From Brasenia schreberi (taxonomy: Eukaryota; Streptophyta; Magnoliopsida; Nymphaeales; Cabombaceae), in the NCBI GenBank assembly GCA_036023115.1, contig JAYKKT010000089.1:6891501-6955500 (forward strand): DNA of 64,000 nt. The letters are read 5' to 3'. Below, one piece after another: positions 25,547 to 35,611 of the stretch. Each line of letters begins with the position of its first letter. The first letter of the stretch is position 1. The notes under the pieces were generated by a model. That model was given only the letters and a program-made list of their open reading frames with translations, ran no database searches and was not told where the DNA came from. The position numbers were made by a program, and so were the translations under genes.

Positions 25547-27488
25547 ACCCTCTCTCTCTCTCTCTCATCGCTCCTGGATGCAAGACCACAACCAACGTCA
25601 CCACCCATCGTTAATGGCCTTCAACATCAGGTCGGTGCCCGTTAGCGATACATTCGCACAATGGAGCCACCAAGAAACCAAGAAGTTAATCAGCACTCGG
25701 ACGCAGCTCGATCAAACTTTCTGGAGAGCAAGAGAAGCAAGTTCCTGTGGGATGTGGTGTCCTCACAGATGAAGGAGAAAGGCTACGCAAGAAGTGCCGA
25801 GCAGTGCAAGTCCAAATGGAAGAGCCTCGTCGGTCGATACACGGTACTCTCTCTCATTTCTTTCGAAAAGCAACAAAATGATTACAGTCTTAGAATAAAA
25901 GCCAACCGGTGCAGGGTTGCCTCCTCACACCGAAGGCCTCACTCGATCGATCTTAATTCACTACTTTTAATCTTTTAAATTTAATCCAATCATCTAGAAA
26001 AGGTTGGTAGCGAGGGTTTAGCCTCAGATCAATATTTATGTTAGGTTGTTCTGACGAATCCAACCCCTTCGAGAGGAAGAAAATTGTACTAGCCATTTAC
26101 AGACCTTAAGGGCTGATCTCTCAGCCATTGCACTCACCTCCATTGAGCCCACAGCTCTGCCGTCTCACTAAGCCTACTGTGGACCAAAAGTTGCTTTCCA
26201 CAATATATTACACACACATGTACATGACATCATTTTGGCACCAACAGCTTTCATTTGATTTCATCGACTCTGAAGACTTCTTCTTTAGAGTTGTATTAGT
26301 ATGAATTGGTTGACTAAGGGCGAAGCATTTCGACGTCAAGCTTCATAATAACAGAAATTAACATTAGTTTCTAAGTTTTCTGGTTCTTGCAAGTCTAGCA
26401 CGTGCTAGTGGAACCCGTAAATATTGGATAATGGAAGAGCACTTTCGTGACATCTTTTTCTTTAATCTTTCCGCATCTAAGCACATGAAACTCTAGCGGG
26501 CAGTTGAGGCAACAAGCACTTTGGAATCGATCTCAGGCCCTTAATGAAGCAGACCGGGAACATACCCTTTTCCAACGACTGCATCCGTGCGGTATTGTCA
26601 TTGCTTCGTCCTTCCGCAACTCCAAGAAAGGATCATAGTCTGGGTTGAGTCCTGCTGAGGAACAATCAGTGTCAGGCATGCGGCCAACTAGCTCTAGTTT
26701 GAGAGATTCCTTCTTGTACCATGAAAGGTGCTTTAGTGGATGAGAAAGATGTTGGAGCGTTGTAAGTTGGGCCATTAACCGAAGAGATCACTCCAGAGAG
26801 CTGAGGGAAAATATTAGAAGTAAGATTCAGAATCATGGTGTTATATACATCTCCGTTGATCCTATTAGCGTATGCTACAGCTCGTACGAACCGGCATGTG
26901 TGTGTTTCTGAATGTATCACGAGTACTGCGTCTAACTAGTTAGCTGACTCTACATGCAAGTTCTTTGACCCAAACATATGGTATCAATATTTGAACATTT
27001 CTTAATTTGTATGTGAGATTTGTTTGGCATACTTAATGAGAAAATATGTGAATAGGTGATTATACACATGCGTGCACGCACACAGGCACACATTAGTTTT
27101 TTTTTGAGTCTAAAGGAGATGGAGGGAATGGAGCATGAATTCTCCGGTGCAGTTTCCGTTCCAAGAAGAGATGAGATCGATCTTTGCAGAAGGAGTGCAA
27201 CGGTTATTATGGTTAGAGCCAGGAGGCAGCAGCAGCAGCACCAATAAACGGAAAGCCATATCAGAAGAATTCTTCGACAAGGAGGAAGACGACGAAGATG
27301 CTGAAGAATTCAATGAAGAAAAGATGGCAAAGCAACATCAGCAGGAAGAGAGCAAGAAAAAAAAGGAGAAATATGATAGAATTTCAAGGATCAAAGAGAT
27401 GGTAGAAGAATTCATTAGTCTAGCACACGGTGGAAGGAAAGAATGGAGGCCGGACACAAAGAGAGGAGGTTGAATAAGTTGGAGTGGA

Positions 27489-27789
27489 TGTTACACATGG
27501 CCGTTCTCGGCAATAAGCATGGTAAAGGCTGGATTGAGGAGTTACGTATCAGGCCGGGTAACCATCGGACCGTTACCAGAAAATCTCGTAACAGTCCCAA
27601 TATAGCAGCTCCGGATGAGTAAAACTCATCTTTAAAAGCTAGGAGACATGGAGTACGCACTGTGCGTATAAAGAACCCCCCACACGATACACAATATACC
27701 AAATACTGTCTCTCTAGAAAAGGCCGCTTGAGTAAACCTCAAACACCCGAACTCCATTTCCGCTTCAGTCGGCTTCAAGATCTCCATCA
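27489..27789 (+). repeat. 5' LTR of copia element 2
   Basis: A 301-bp LTR starting TGTTACACATGGCC and ending CTCCATCA. Compared with the 3' LTR it lacks about 19 bp that hold CTCTATAAATAG, the likely TATA box, keeping only GCGTATAAAG. It also lacks a segment of about 73 bp present near the 3' LTR end. Promoter activity of this copy is therefore doubtful. Confidence 0.88.
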
Positions 27790-27790
27790 T

Positions 27791-27803
27791 TTGTATCAGT
27801 GCC
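27791..27803 (+). other. Primer-binding site of copia element 2
   Basis: TTGTATCAGTGCC, one base after the 5' LTR, matches the TGGTATCAGAGCC complement of initiator tRNA-Met at 11 of 13 positions, as in most plant copia elements. Confidence 0.8.
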
Positions 27804-27951
27804 TTAGATATTGACCCTGTAAAAAAAAAATCAATGTACGCATTATTGTTTTGCAAAACAGAAAGAAGGGGAAGAAAGAAAAAAAAGGAAAGAAAAAAAG
27901 AGAGGAGAAAAAAATGAAAGAAAAGACCGTGAGACGGCAACACGCCGCGAA

Positions 27952-28091
27952 AGGCTAGAAAGCGGCAAAGAACCACGACAGGCTAAAAAGTGGCAAATAA
28001 CCACGACAGGCTAAAAAGCGGCAAATAACCGCGATAGGCTAGAAAGCGATAAAGAACCACGACAACCTAGAAAGCGATAAAGAATCGCGAA
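27952..28091 (+). repeat. 28-bp minisatellite in retroelement leader, 5 units
   Basis: Five consecutive 28-bp units of the form AGGCTAGAAAGCGGCAAAGA followed by ACCACGAC, with substitutions between units. It lies in the untranslated leader between the primer-binding site and gag. It is a direct tandem array with no spacers, so it is not a CRISPR array. A (CT)n tract follows at about 28209-28241. Confidence 0.85.
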
Positions 28092-28208
28092 AGGCCGCAA
28101 GCCTCTAGGCGACAACAAGGTACGAGGCTGAAAGGTAGTAGGCCGCTGACCACCTCAAAGGGCCATAGGCCAAGGAGCGGAGCAAAGCTCTGCCAATCTC
28201 TCCCGAAA

Positions 28209-28243
<35 letters not shown>

Positions 28244-28730
28244 GTTTAACTCACTGAGAAACCGCTCTAGGTTCTCGAAAACTATCGGCGATTTCGCAAA
28301 AACTGCTTTGGGCAGCGGATTGAAAAGTTTGAGAAAAACCGCCCTGCACTTTTGAGAAAATTAATGATTTAGGTTGAAGGTTAAAATTATAGTTTTAACC
28401 CAGATCAATCATGAATTTTACAGAAATACCAAAAGAGTAATTTTACGAATCTTTCCCTAGCCTTTTTTCAAAAATTTCAAAAGAGGATAAATAGTTAAAA
28501 TTATAGTTTTACCCCTAGTACTATTTGAAAAATGCTAAAGGCAAAAATTTTGGAGAAAATTGGAAATTTGTCCCAAGTTGCTTATAAAATGTTTTTTATT
28601 TGTTTTTATAATATTATGCATCGTTCTAACATGATCCCTGCTATTTGTATTTGTTGCTTACTGTTTATTTCCTTTTTAGACCATCTAATTTTTATAATTG
28701 CCAAATAGATAAAAATAAGTTGAAGAATAT

Positions 28731-31700
28731 ATGTCTGAATTGGCAAAAACTCAAAAAGTGAATGGTGTGAACTTCCAAACATGGAAGAGAAGAATCTCAC
28801 TTGCTCTAACACTTGAGGGTATTGAGTACATATTAAAAGAAACCATACGTTTACCACCACCAGACACAACTGAGTAACAAATATAAATAAATAAAATATT
28901 TCTCAAAGATGAAACAATAGTAAGGACAATCATGTTGACCTACATGGAGGATGAATTGATTAGGGTCTTCAAAGAATACGAGACCGCCAAAGAGTTGTTT
29001 GACTCAATAACAATTAAGTATGACACAATTGGCAAATTACATGTGCAGTTGCTACTACAAAAGTATAACTCCTTCAAAATGAAAGAAGGAGATAATGTAG
29101 TAGAATATGTAAACCACATGTTAGTAATGACTAGGGACTTAGTCGTGGCGAAATCAGTCATCTCAGAACTGATGCAAATATCAACAATCTTAAATAATCT
29201 ACCACCGTCATGGAACATGATCACCACTGCCCTCAGATAAGGGCCTGAGATTAACCTTTCTAAATTACCCCAGAAACTAGCAATAGAGCAAGAACATATG
29301 ATAAAAAATAAGAAAGAAAAATTGATAGTGGTATAAGATGAGATAGGGTCTAGCTCCAAACCCAACTAGAAGAAAAATAAATCAAACAAAAAGTTTGACA
29401 AGAATAACAAGAAGGGTGGTTAAAATTTTAAGAAATCGCAACAAACCGCTTTTTAGGTAAAATGTTTAAGTATGAAAAGATGAGATACTTCAAAATGAAC
29501 TACTACAAAAAGAAAGGTGGAGGAAACAACACACAGCGCGGATAATCAAAGAAGGACATAATATGTATGATTTTAGAGTGTCTATACATGGACCGCCTAG
29601 TGACAAGTTGATGGATACACTCTGGAGTCACAAGACACATCTGAAAGACCAAAGAAGGGGCAATGGATCTAAAGGAATATAAAACAAACGAACATCGAGT
29701 CTACATGGGTAACAATACCTTCTCGAATGTTTTGGGTACTGGGTCCTTTAAATTTATGTACAAGGCAAACCAATTGTATTAACTAATGTATTAATTATGT
29801 CATCTATAAGGCACAATCTGGTCTCGATCCCTGCCTTAGTAAAAAAAGATTTTGAGGTCAGGTTTATTCCTCACAAGGTTAGTGTGGGAAAGCATGGGAG
29901 AATATTATCTGGGAAATTTGATGTAGAGCATGGACTGTTTAAATTTTGTGATAATGAAATTAATACTTCTTTTGCTTATATTGAGTATGCCTTTAATGTT
30001 GATGAGAATATGTGGCATAAACGCCTTAGGCATATAAGTTTGTAAAAGTTGAGAAAATTATCCAACTTTGACTTACTGCCTTGATTTGAGGAAAATACTT
30101 TTAAAAAGTGTGAAGCTTATATACAATGAAAGATGACAAGAAATTTTTTTCTAAAAGAATTAACAAGGACAACAACCTTGTTGGAAGTTATTCACACGGA
30201 TTTACGTGGACCTTTTAGAGTAAGGTTACATCGTGGAAAGATTTATTTTATAACCTTTATCGATGATTACTCTAAATATATGTATTTATATCTTTTTGGC
30301 ACATAAATCTAAGGCATGGGATGCTTTTAAAGAATATAAGTAGGAAGTGAAATACCAATTAGGGCATTCAATTAAGGTCTTAAGTTTAGATAGAGGTGGT
30401 GAATATATCTCGACAAAATTTCTTGAATTTTGTAAAGACTTTGGTATTGCAAAGCAAAATAAATGCAAGGACACTTCAATAAAATGGTGTAGCTAAGAGA
30501 TATAATAGAACCTTTTTGAATATGACAAGGCCAATGTTGATCGATGTCTCTCTACAAAGGATATTTTGGAGAGAAAAAGTAAGTACATCAGTTTACATAT
30601 TCAATAGAGTACCGTGTAAAGTTGTATTCACTACACCATACGAGATGTGGTTCGAAAGAAAACTCAACATAAGTCATATCAGGAGGTGGGGATCTATTAT
30701 ATACGTAAAAATCCTTGATCAATCTAGAGATAAGTTAGACAGTGGGTCCTTATGATGTATATTCATTGGATATCCGAAAGGTTCAAAATGATATCGGTTT
30801 TATCATGAGGACCACGGACTAATCGAAAGCATAGATTTTGAATTCTTAGAAGGTTCTAAGAATGATATCGTGAAAAACAATGATGAATGTGTTCATGATC
30901 TAGTAAACCTAAGTCAATCATCTTTTGAGCCCATAGAAGATCTTCCTGAAACAACCGAAAACTTATGTTGACATAAAAGGACAATATCCACTCCGTCCTA
31001 CTTAAAGGATTATCACACTTATCTTGTAGAAGAAGTATGTAATTTGGTGGATTTAGATTAGTTGACTAATAACTTGACTTATCAACAAGCTATGAACTCA
31101 TCAAAAGCATCAAACTAGGAAAAAGCCATGGATGAGAAAATCAAATGAATTGAGAAAAACCAAGTTTAGGAATTGACTGATTTGCCAAAAGGAAGGAAAG
31201 CCATATGCTATAAATGAATTCTAAAAAAGAAATAGAAAGTCGATGGTAAAATCGACAAGTTTAAAGCGAGGTTGGTTGCAAAGGGGTTTTCGCAAAAAGA
31301 GGGGATATATTATGTTAAGACATATTCTTTAGTTGTGAAATTTGCATCCATATGAATAATTATGGCAATATCTGCATACTATGATTCAGACTTACATTAG
31401 TTAGATGTAAAGACAATATTTCTAAATAGAGATTTAGATGAAATCATATACATGCAGCAACTTGAAGGATTTGTGGTTGAAGGTGAAGAAGTAAAGTATA
31501 TAGGTTAAGAAAATCCCTATACACCTGAAACAACTACCTCGCCGATGGTATTTGACTTTTCAAAATACTATTATAGAACTTGGATTTGTGGCTAATAAAC
31601 TTGATCACTATGTATATGTGTGGAATAGTGACAGCCATTTTGTCATCCTATCATTATATGTAGATGACATATTATTTATTGGAAATGATAACGAGATGAT

Positions 31701-32618
31701 TGTCAAAACCAAGTCATGGTTAAACTCAAAGTTAAAATGAAGAATATGGGGGAAGCATCCTATATCCTGGGTATAAAGATCTCTCGAGATAGAGAATCTA
31801 GACTCTTATGCCTGAGTTAGGAGAGATATATTGACTATATCCTCAAGAAGTTCAAAATGGGTGAATGCAAGTCTGTTGATACACCTGTTGCAAAATGGGT
31901 CAAAATTAGTAAGGCTGATTATCCCAATGAAGGAGACGATAAGCCTAATGTTCCTTATACAAAAGCTATGGGTAGCTTGATGTATGATATGTTATTTACA
32001 AAACCTGATATCAGTTTTGTTGTTGGTCTTGTAAGTAGATATCAAAGTAATCCTGGATGGCAACACTAAATAGCTGTAAAAATGATTTTAAGATATCTAA
32101 AAGGAACAAGAGACTTGAAATTGTGTTTTCAAGCAGATGAACTGAAAGTGGTAGGATACTGAGATGCTAACTTTGCTAAGAGCAAAGATGACAACAAATC
32201 AACCTCGGGTCAAATATTCTTATTTGGAAGTGGTGTTGTTTCTTAGGTGTGCAAGAAAAATGGCTGTGTAGCATTGCATACAGAGAAAGCTAAGTATGTA
32301 GCTTGTTGTGTGGCTGCAACGAATGCTGTCTGGATAAGCTGCTTCATACGTGATTTGAAATTGGAAATAACCAACGAGCCGATTATCATTTACTGTAATA
32401 ATAATGCAGTAATTACTCTTATCAAGAGTAGAGTTGATTGCTAAAAAAGCAAGCATATAATGGTGAAATACCACTATATTCATGATATGGTTATGAGAAA
32501 AGAAATATTCATCTCATACATGCCAACAAATGATATGTTGGCAGACCCCTTCACTAAAGGCATAATAGAGGAACTTTTCTCAAAACATGTTATAAACATG
32601 GATTTGAGGTATGTTTGA
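28731..32618 (+). pseudogene. Gag-pol remains of copia element 2
   Basis: The original reading starts at the ATG at 28731 (MSELAKTQKVNG). Gag runs to about 29440 with the LFDSITIKYDT block. The zinc knuckle near 29455-29510 has lost most of its Cys and His ligands. A GAG-pre-integrase piece ends with HKRLRHISL (about 30015-30045). The integrase core follows with HTDLRGPF and FIDDYSKY (30190-30280). Reverse transcriptase carries YVDDILF at about 31655. RNase H runs 32140-32610 and ends with the MLADPFTKG block. Several in-frame stops and frameshifts interrupt all domains, so no protein can be made from this copy. Confidence 0.85.
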
Positions 32619-32816
32619 TTGTTGTATAGGAAAATAGCCACACAACGGGCAGAGTGTTGTAAAGGTAAATAACCACACAACAGACAAATTGTTGTGTAGG
32701 GAAATAACCACACAACAGGTATTGATTGCAGCAACAATCATGAATTGACATTACTAGGTAAATCCTAGAAAAGTAGGAGAAAAACCAGCATGTCAGTACA
32801 CTTGGCTCGAATGGCC

Positions 32817-32826
32817 AAGTGGGAGA
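32817..32826 (+). other. Polypurine tract of copia element 2
   Basis: AAGTGGGAGA directly ahead of TGTTACAG. It primes plus-strand synthesis in the family and defines the 3' LTR start at 32827. Confidence 0.8.
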
Positions 32827-33254
32827 TGTTACAGATGTTACAGAGTGGCCATTCTCGGCAACTGAGTACGATAACGTCTAGACTGGTCATCCACAACGTT
32901 ACTATGGCAGGAGTTATAGATGAGACCTCGTAACCATCGGACCGTTACTAGAAAATTCGGTAACAGTCCGGATATAGTTGCTCCGGATGAGGAAAACCTA
33001 GCGTGAAAAGCTAGGAGACATTGAGCAGGCACTGCTCTATAAATAGAACAATGCGTATAAAGAAAAAAAAACCCACATGATACACAATATGTCAAATACT
33101 ATCTCTTTGGGAAAAGCCGCTGTGAAGAAACCTCAAACACCCGAACTCCATTTCCGCTGCAGGTTTATGTGGAAGATTGGATGGAGAGCAAAAGTCAATG
33201 GATTCCGGCAACCGGCGAAGAAAAAAGCTTCAGTCGGCTTCAAGATATCCATCA
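32827..33254 (+). repeat. 3' LTR of copia element 2
   Basis: A 428-bp LTR beginning TGTTACAG and ending ATATCCATCA. A 9-bp repeat (TGTTACAGA twice) lies at its start. It retains CTCTATAAATAG (about 33039-33050), a good TATA box, missing from the 5' LTR. Between CCATTTCCGCTGCAG and CTTCAGTCGGCTTCAAG it carries about 73 bp with no counterpart in the 5' LTR. Confidence 0.88.
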
Positions 33255-33403
33255 GTGGAGGTAGACAATGGAGAACCTGGAGAAAGAGAGGGTTCTGATG
33301 GAGAGGAGCTGGAGAGAGAGAGGAGCATACGAGGGTGAGGGAGGAGTTCAGGTCGAAGAAGAGACACCCTTCTGACCACTCTTTTAACGAAGCTCGCAAG
33401 TGA

Positions 33404-33637
33404 TGACAATTGACACGGGTGGCTTGTTTCTTTTGAATAGTTAAGTGTTCGTGTGTGTGAGAGAGAGTATTTGTTTTCATAGTTTAAAAATTTTGTACTT
33501 ATTTAGTTGAAGATGATCTCTTTAGGACATGACTAATTTTACTTAGTTATACTTCAACCAATTCTTTTATTATCACTTCTCAAATTATAAGAAATGCATG
33601 GGCATGGCTATGATTATATATATATACATATAATGTA
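33404..33637. other. No gene seen
   Basis: 3' flank of the trihelix pseudogene; unassigned. Confidence 0.3.
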
Positions 33638-34279
33638 TCAGCATTTAGCAACTATGTTATGCATGGTGTGCATGTTAATGACAGCCTCCACATAATATTC
33701 TATTTGACCAAGCATATTTTTCATTAATGCTTCATAAACATTACAAACGGAAGACCTTTTGTTTGTGAACTTTGATATCTTATAGATTGAAGACCAAAAT
33801 AAGGGAGAATAAAATTCTTCAATCAACTTCCCTACTGATTTCCTATTGGCTGTATTATCTGTAATTAACATTTGCAATATATGATATGCATCACTAGCAA
33901 TGTATATAATAACACTAGACATCTTTCCCTCTAAAAACGTAGGAGCAAAGCATTTTGAAGAAATATCAATAATCACAACTTGATTTTTGACAGTTAATCA
34001 TGTCATATGACAGAAGTTCCACAAACCGAAAACTTTTCTCGATTATCGTCCGTTTCAACATTTAACTTGCTGTGCACGCGTTAAATGACGAAAACCAACA
34101 CTATTATTTGATGAAATTGAACTTGAGAATGGTTCGCGAGTATTAGACCCATTTCCTCTATGAAGAAATTCTTGATTATTACTAAGAGTCTTCAAAATTA
34201 TATATCTTCTATGAGCATAGAAAGGGCAAAAAAGATCAGTCACAAGTCGCATAAATGGAAAAATTGCTTTCATAAGCAA
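33638..34279 (-). mobile_element. hAT-like transposase (DUF659) fragment, probable
   Basis: The minus strand at 33976-33638 reads LQMLITDNTANRKSVGKLIE, which fits the VQVVTDNAANYxxAGxxL block of plant hAT-like DUF659 transposases, followed by PLFWSSIYKISKF where the family has LFWTPCAAHCIDL with further helices. The expected Cys/His of that motif are missing. The upstream part to 34279 is open but not recognisable. It is short, has no flanking inverted repeats I could find, and is surely inactive. Confidence 0.45.
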
Positions 34280-34737
34280 TTATAGTTTGCTAGTAATCAT
34301 GAGATGGTTTTCAATATCATATACGTACTTTGTCAAAATGGGTAGGCCAAAAAGATAAACCATTTAGCAGGACTATCAAATTTAGGATCAATGACTCTGA
34401 AAAGTCCAAATAAGTGCATATATAAAAGATCTTTTATTGATTTTTTTCATGGGGTGCATTTCTGATTGTCCTTAGAGTACAAGATTTATTTTAGAACATG
34501 CATCATCTTCAAAATTTATTACGTAGATTAGCTTGAATGTAAAGCTGGAGCAAACCTTCGTTAGACGTGAATGCTTTTGACGAACTGTAAATAACAAATC
34601 AAATAAATCAAATAAAAAGAGAAGCAGCTAAGAGCATGAATTGGAGACAAGTGGTGAACCACAATGCTCGTTTTTATCTAATCATTCATTTTCTTATATT
34701 TTTTTAGTCTTCTTTAACTAAATTTGTATTCTCGGAA
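34280..34737. other. No gene seen
   Basis: AT-rich non-coding stretch. Confidence 0.3.
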
Positions 34738-34944
34738 AACTGGATTGTGCTCACCTCTGACATGCTCACTCTTTCTCACTAATTGTTTTTAGGTGATATG
34801 ATTGTAATTTTAATTTTTAAGAGGTTTAAAAAATGTATAAAGAACATCATCATCATCATTATTATTATTATTATGCTAGTACTACCAAAAAACAATAAGT
34901 GAGCATGAGTGAACAACACCATGTGGGCAGGATCCAATCACTCC
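34738..34944 (+). mobile_element. MITE-like element, family member 1
   Basis: Starts AACTGGATTGTGCTCACC and ends GTGGGCAGGATCCAATCAC, giving imperfect inverted ends (TGGATY...GATCCA). The interior is AT-rich with an (ATC)n(ATT)n tract at 34846-34873. Copies with the same ends and similar interior lie at 42946-43105 and 62412-62583. Confidence 0.55.
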
Positions 34945-35507
34945 TGAGGTATTTATGCACGTATGTTTCCCTTACCTTAATGATACTTAATTTTCCTACA
35001 TTTTATCATTTGATGACACGAGTATTCTCTTGTCCGGTTGGAGTTGAAGATGAAACGGTGAAAACTCTAATCTAGTTTAGAAAAGAAGATAAAACAATTG
35101 ACCGATTGAAGTTTTTTCTATATGCTTGTAATAGAATATGATACGAAGAAAAGGAACAAGGTAAGAGTACTTTTAAAAAAAAAAATAACAACCATCTTAT
35201 CCCACAAATTATACCGGCAAACAATCAGGTTATGTTGGCAAAATGTAGTTTCTCAATGATAGGGCTAAAGAAATTCCTCTTAAAAAGTCCTCCCATAAAA
35301 CATAAGAAAAGAATTGTATTCTATGCAAGAAGGGAATATTTTGTCAAGTAATAATCGTATATTAAATTTGGGTTTTTTAAAATGTTAGAGGAATAATAAC
35401 AAGGGACAAATAACTTAATTTCAGTCGAGGGAGGATCCAATTTAAAGAGGCACGGTGTCAATGATCCGCCACTCATTTCAGTGCCTAGACAAAATCTGAT
35501 TTGCAGT
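34945..35507. other. No gene seen
   Basis: Non-coding, AT-rich. Confidence 0.3.
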
Positions 35508-35611
35508 AAGTGCATTAGCTCACTTTCTAGAGGGCTCCACTGATAAGATGAAGGTTATGAGTTCGACGCCCAGGTGTGCAATAGTTGCTTCGGCCTCTCC
35601 GATGTAACAAA
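35508..35611 (+). mobile_element. tRNA-derived SINE
   Basis: Head GTGCATTAGCTCACTTTCTA (A box TTAGCTCA), B box TTATGAGTTCGACGCCC, tail GCTTCGGCCTCTCCGATGTA followed by ACAAAATGG. It matches 43922-44038 (opposite orientation) along its whole length. Confidence 0.75.

Larger units (their letters stand above)
27489..33254 (+). mobile_element. Ty1/copia element 2, complete with LTRs and TSD
   Basis: A structurally complete but coding-dead copia retrotransposon. Direct repeats GTGGA at 27484-27488 and 33255-33259 are the 5-bp target-site duplication. LTRs are 27489-27789 and 32827-33254, both TGTTACA...CCATCA. A primer-binding site follows the 5' LTR (27791-27803) and a polypurine tract precedes the 3' LTR (32817-32826). 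Gag-pol is on + between them with many stops. The element is closely related to element 1 (20270-25260), as their gag, RT and RNase H segments align in order, but it is better preserved. It sits in exon 2 of the trihelix pseudogene in the same orientation. Confidence 0.92.
25578..33403 (+). pseudogene. GT-3-like trihelix transcription factor, split by a copia element
   Basis: Trihelix factors bind GT elements in light- and stress-responsive promoters. Exon 1 (25578-25843) encodes the DNA-binding domain: FAQWSHQETKKL (first Trp), FLWDVVSSQMKEKG (second) and CKSKWKSLVGRY (third). A missing base near 25721, after LDQTF, shifts the frame. Exon 2 begins near 27118 and carries QFPFQEEMRSIFAEGVQRLL, the Glu/Lys-rich linker and RIKEMVEEF, with at least one more frameshift near 27420. 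At 27488 the exon is cut by copia element 2 and resumes at 33255 with the family's C-terminal helix (MENLEKERVLMERSWRERE), ending at the TGA 33401-33403. A TAG also interrupts the frame just after the insertion point. Domain order and the single intron after the trihelix match GT-3a/GT-3b. The copy is dead; whether the point damage came before the insertion is not known. Confidence 0.85.

Noticed and set aside
27952..28091. CRISPR-like array
   Set aside because: The 28-bp units are directly adjacent with no unique spacers, and the locus is inside a plant retrotransposon.
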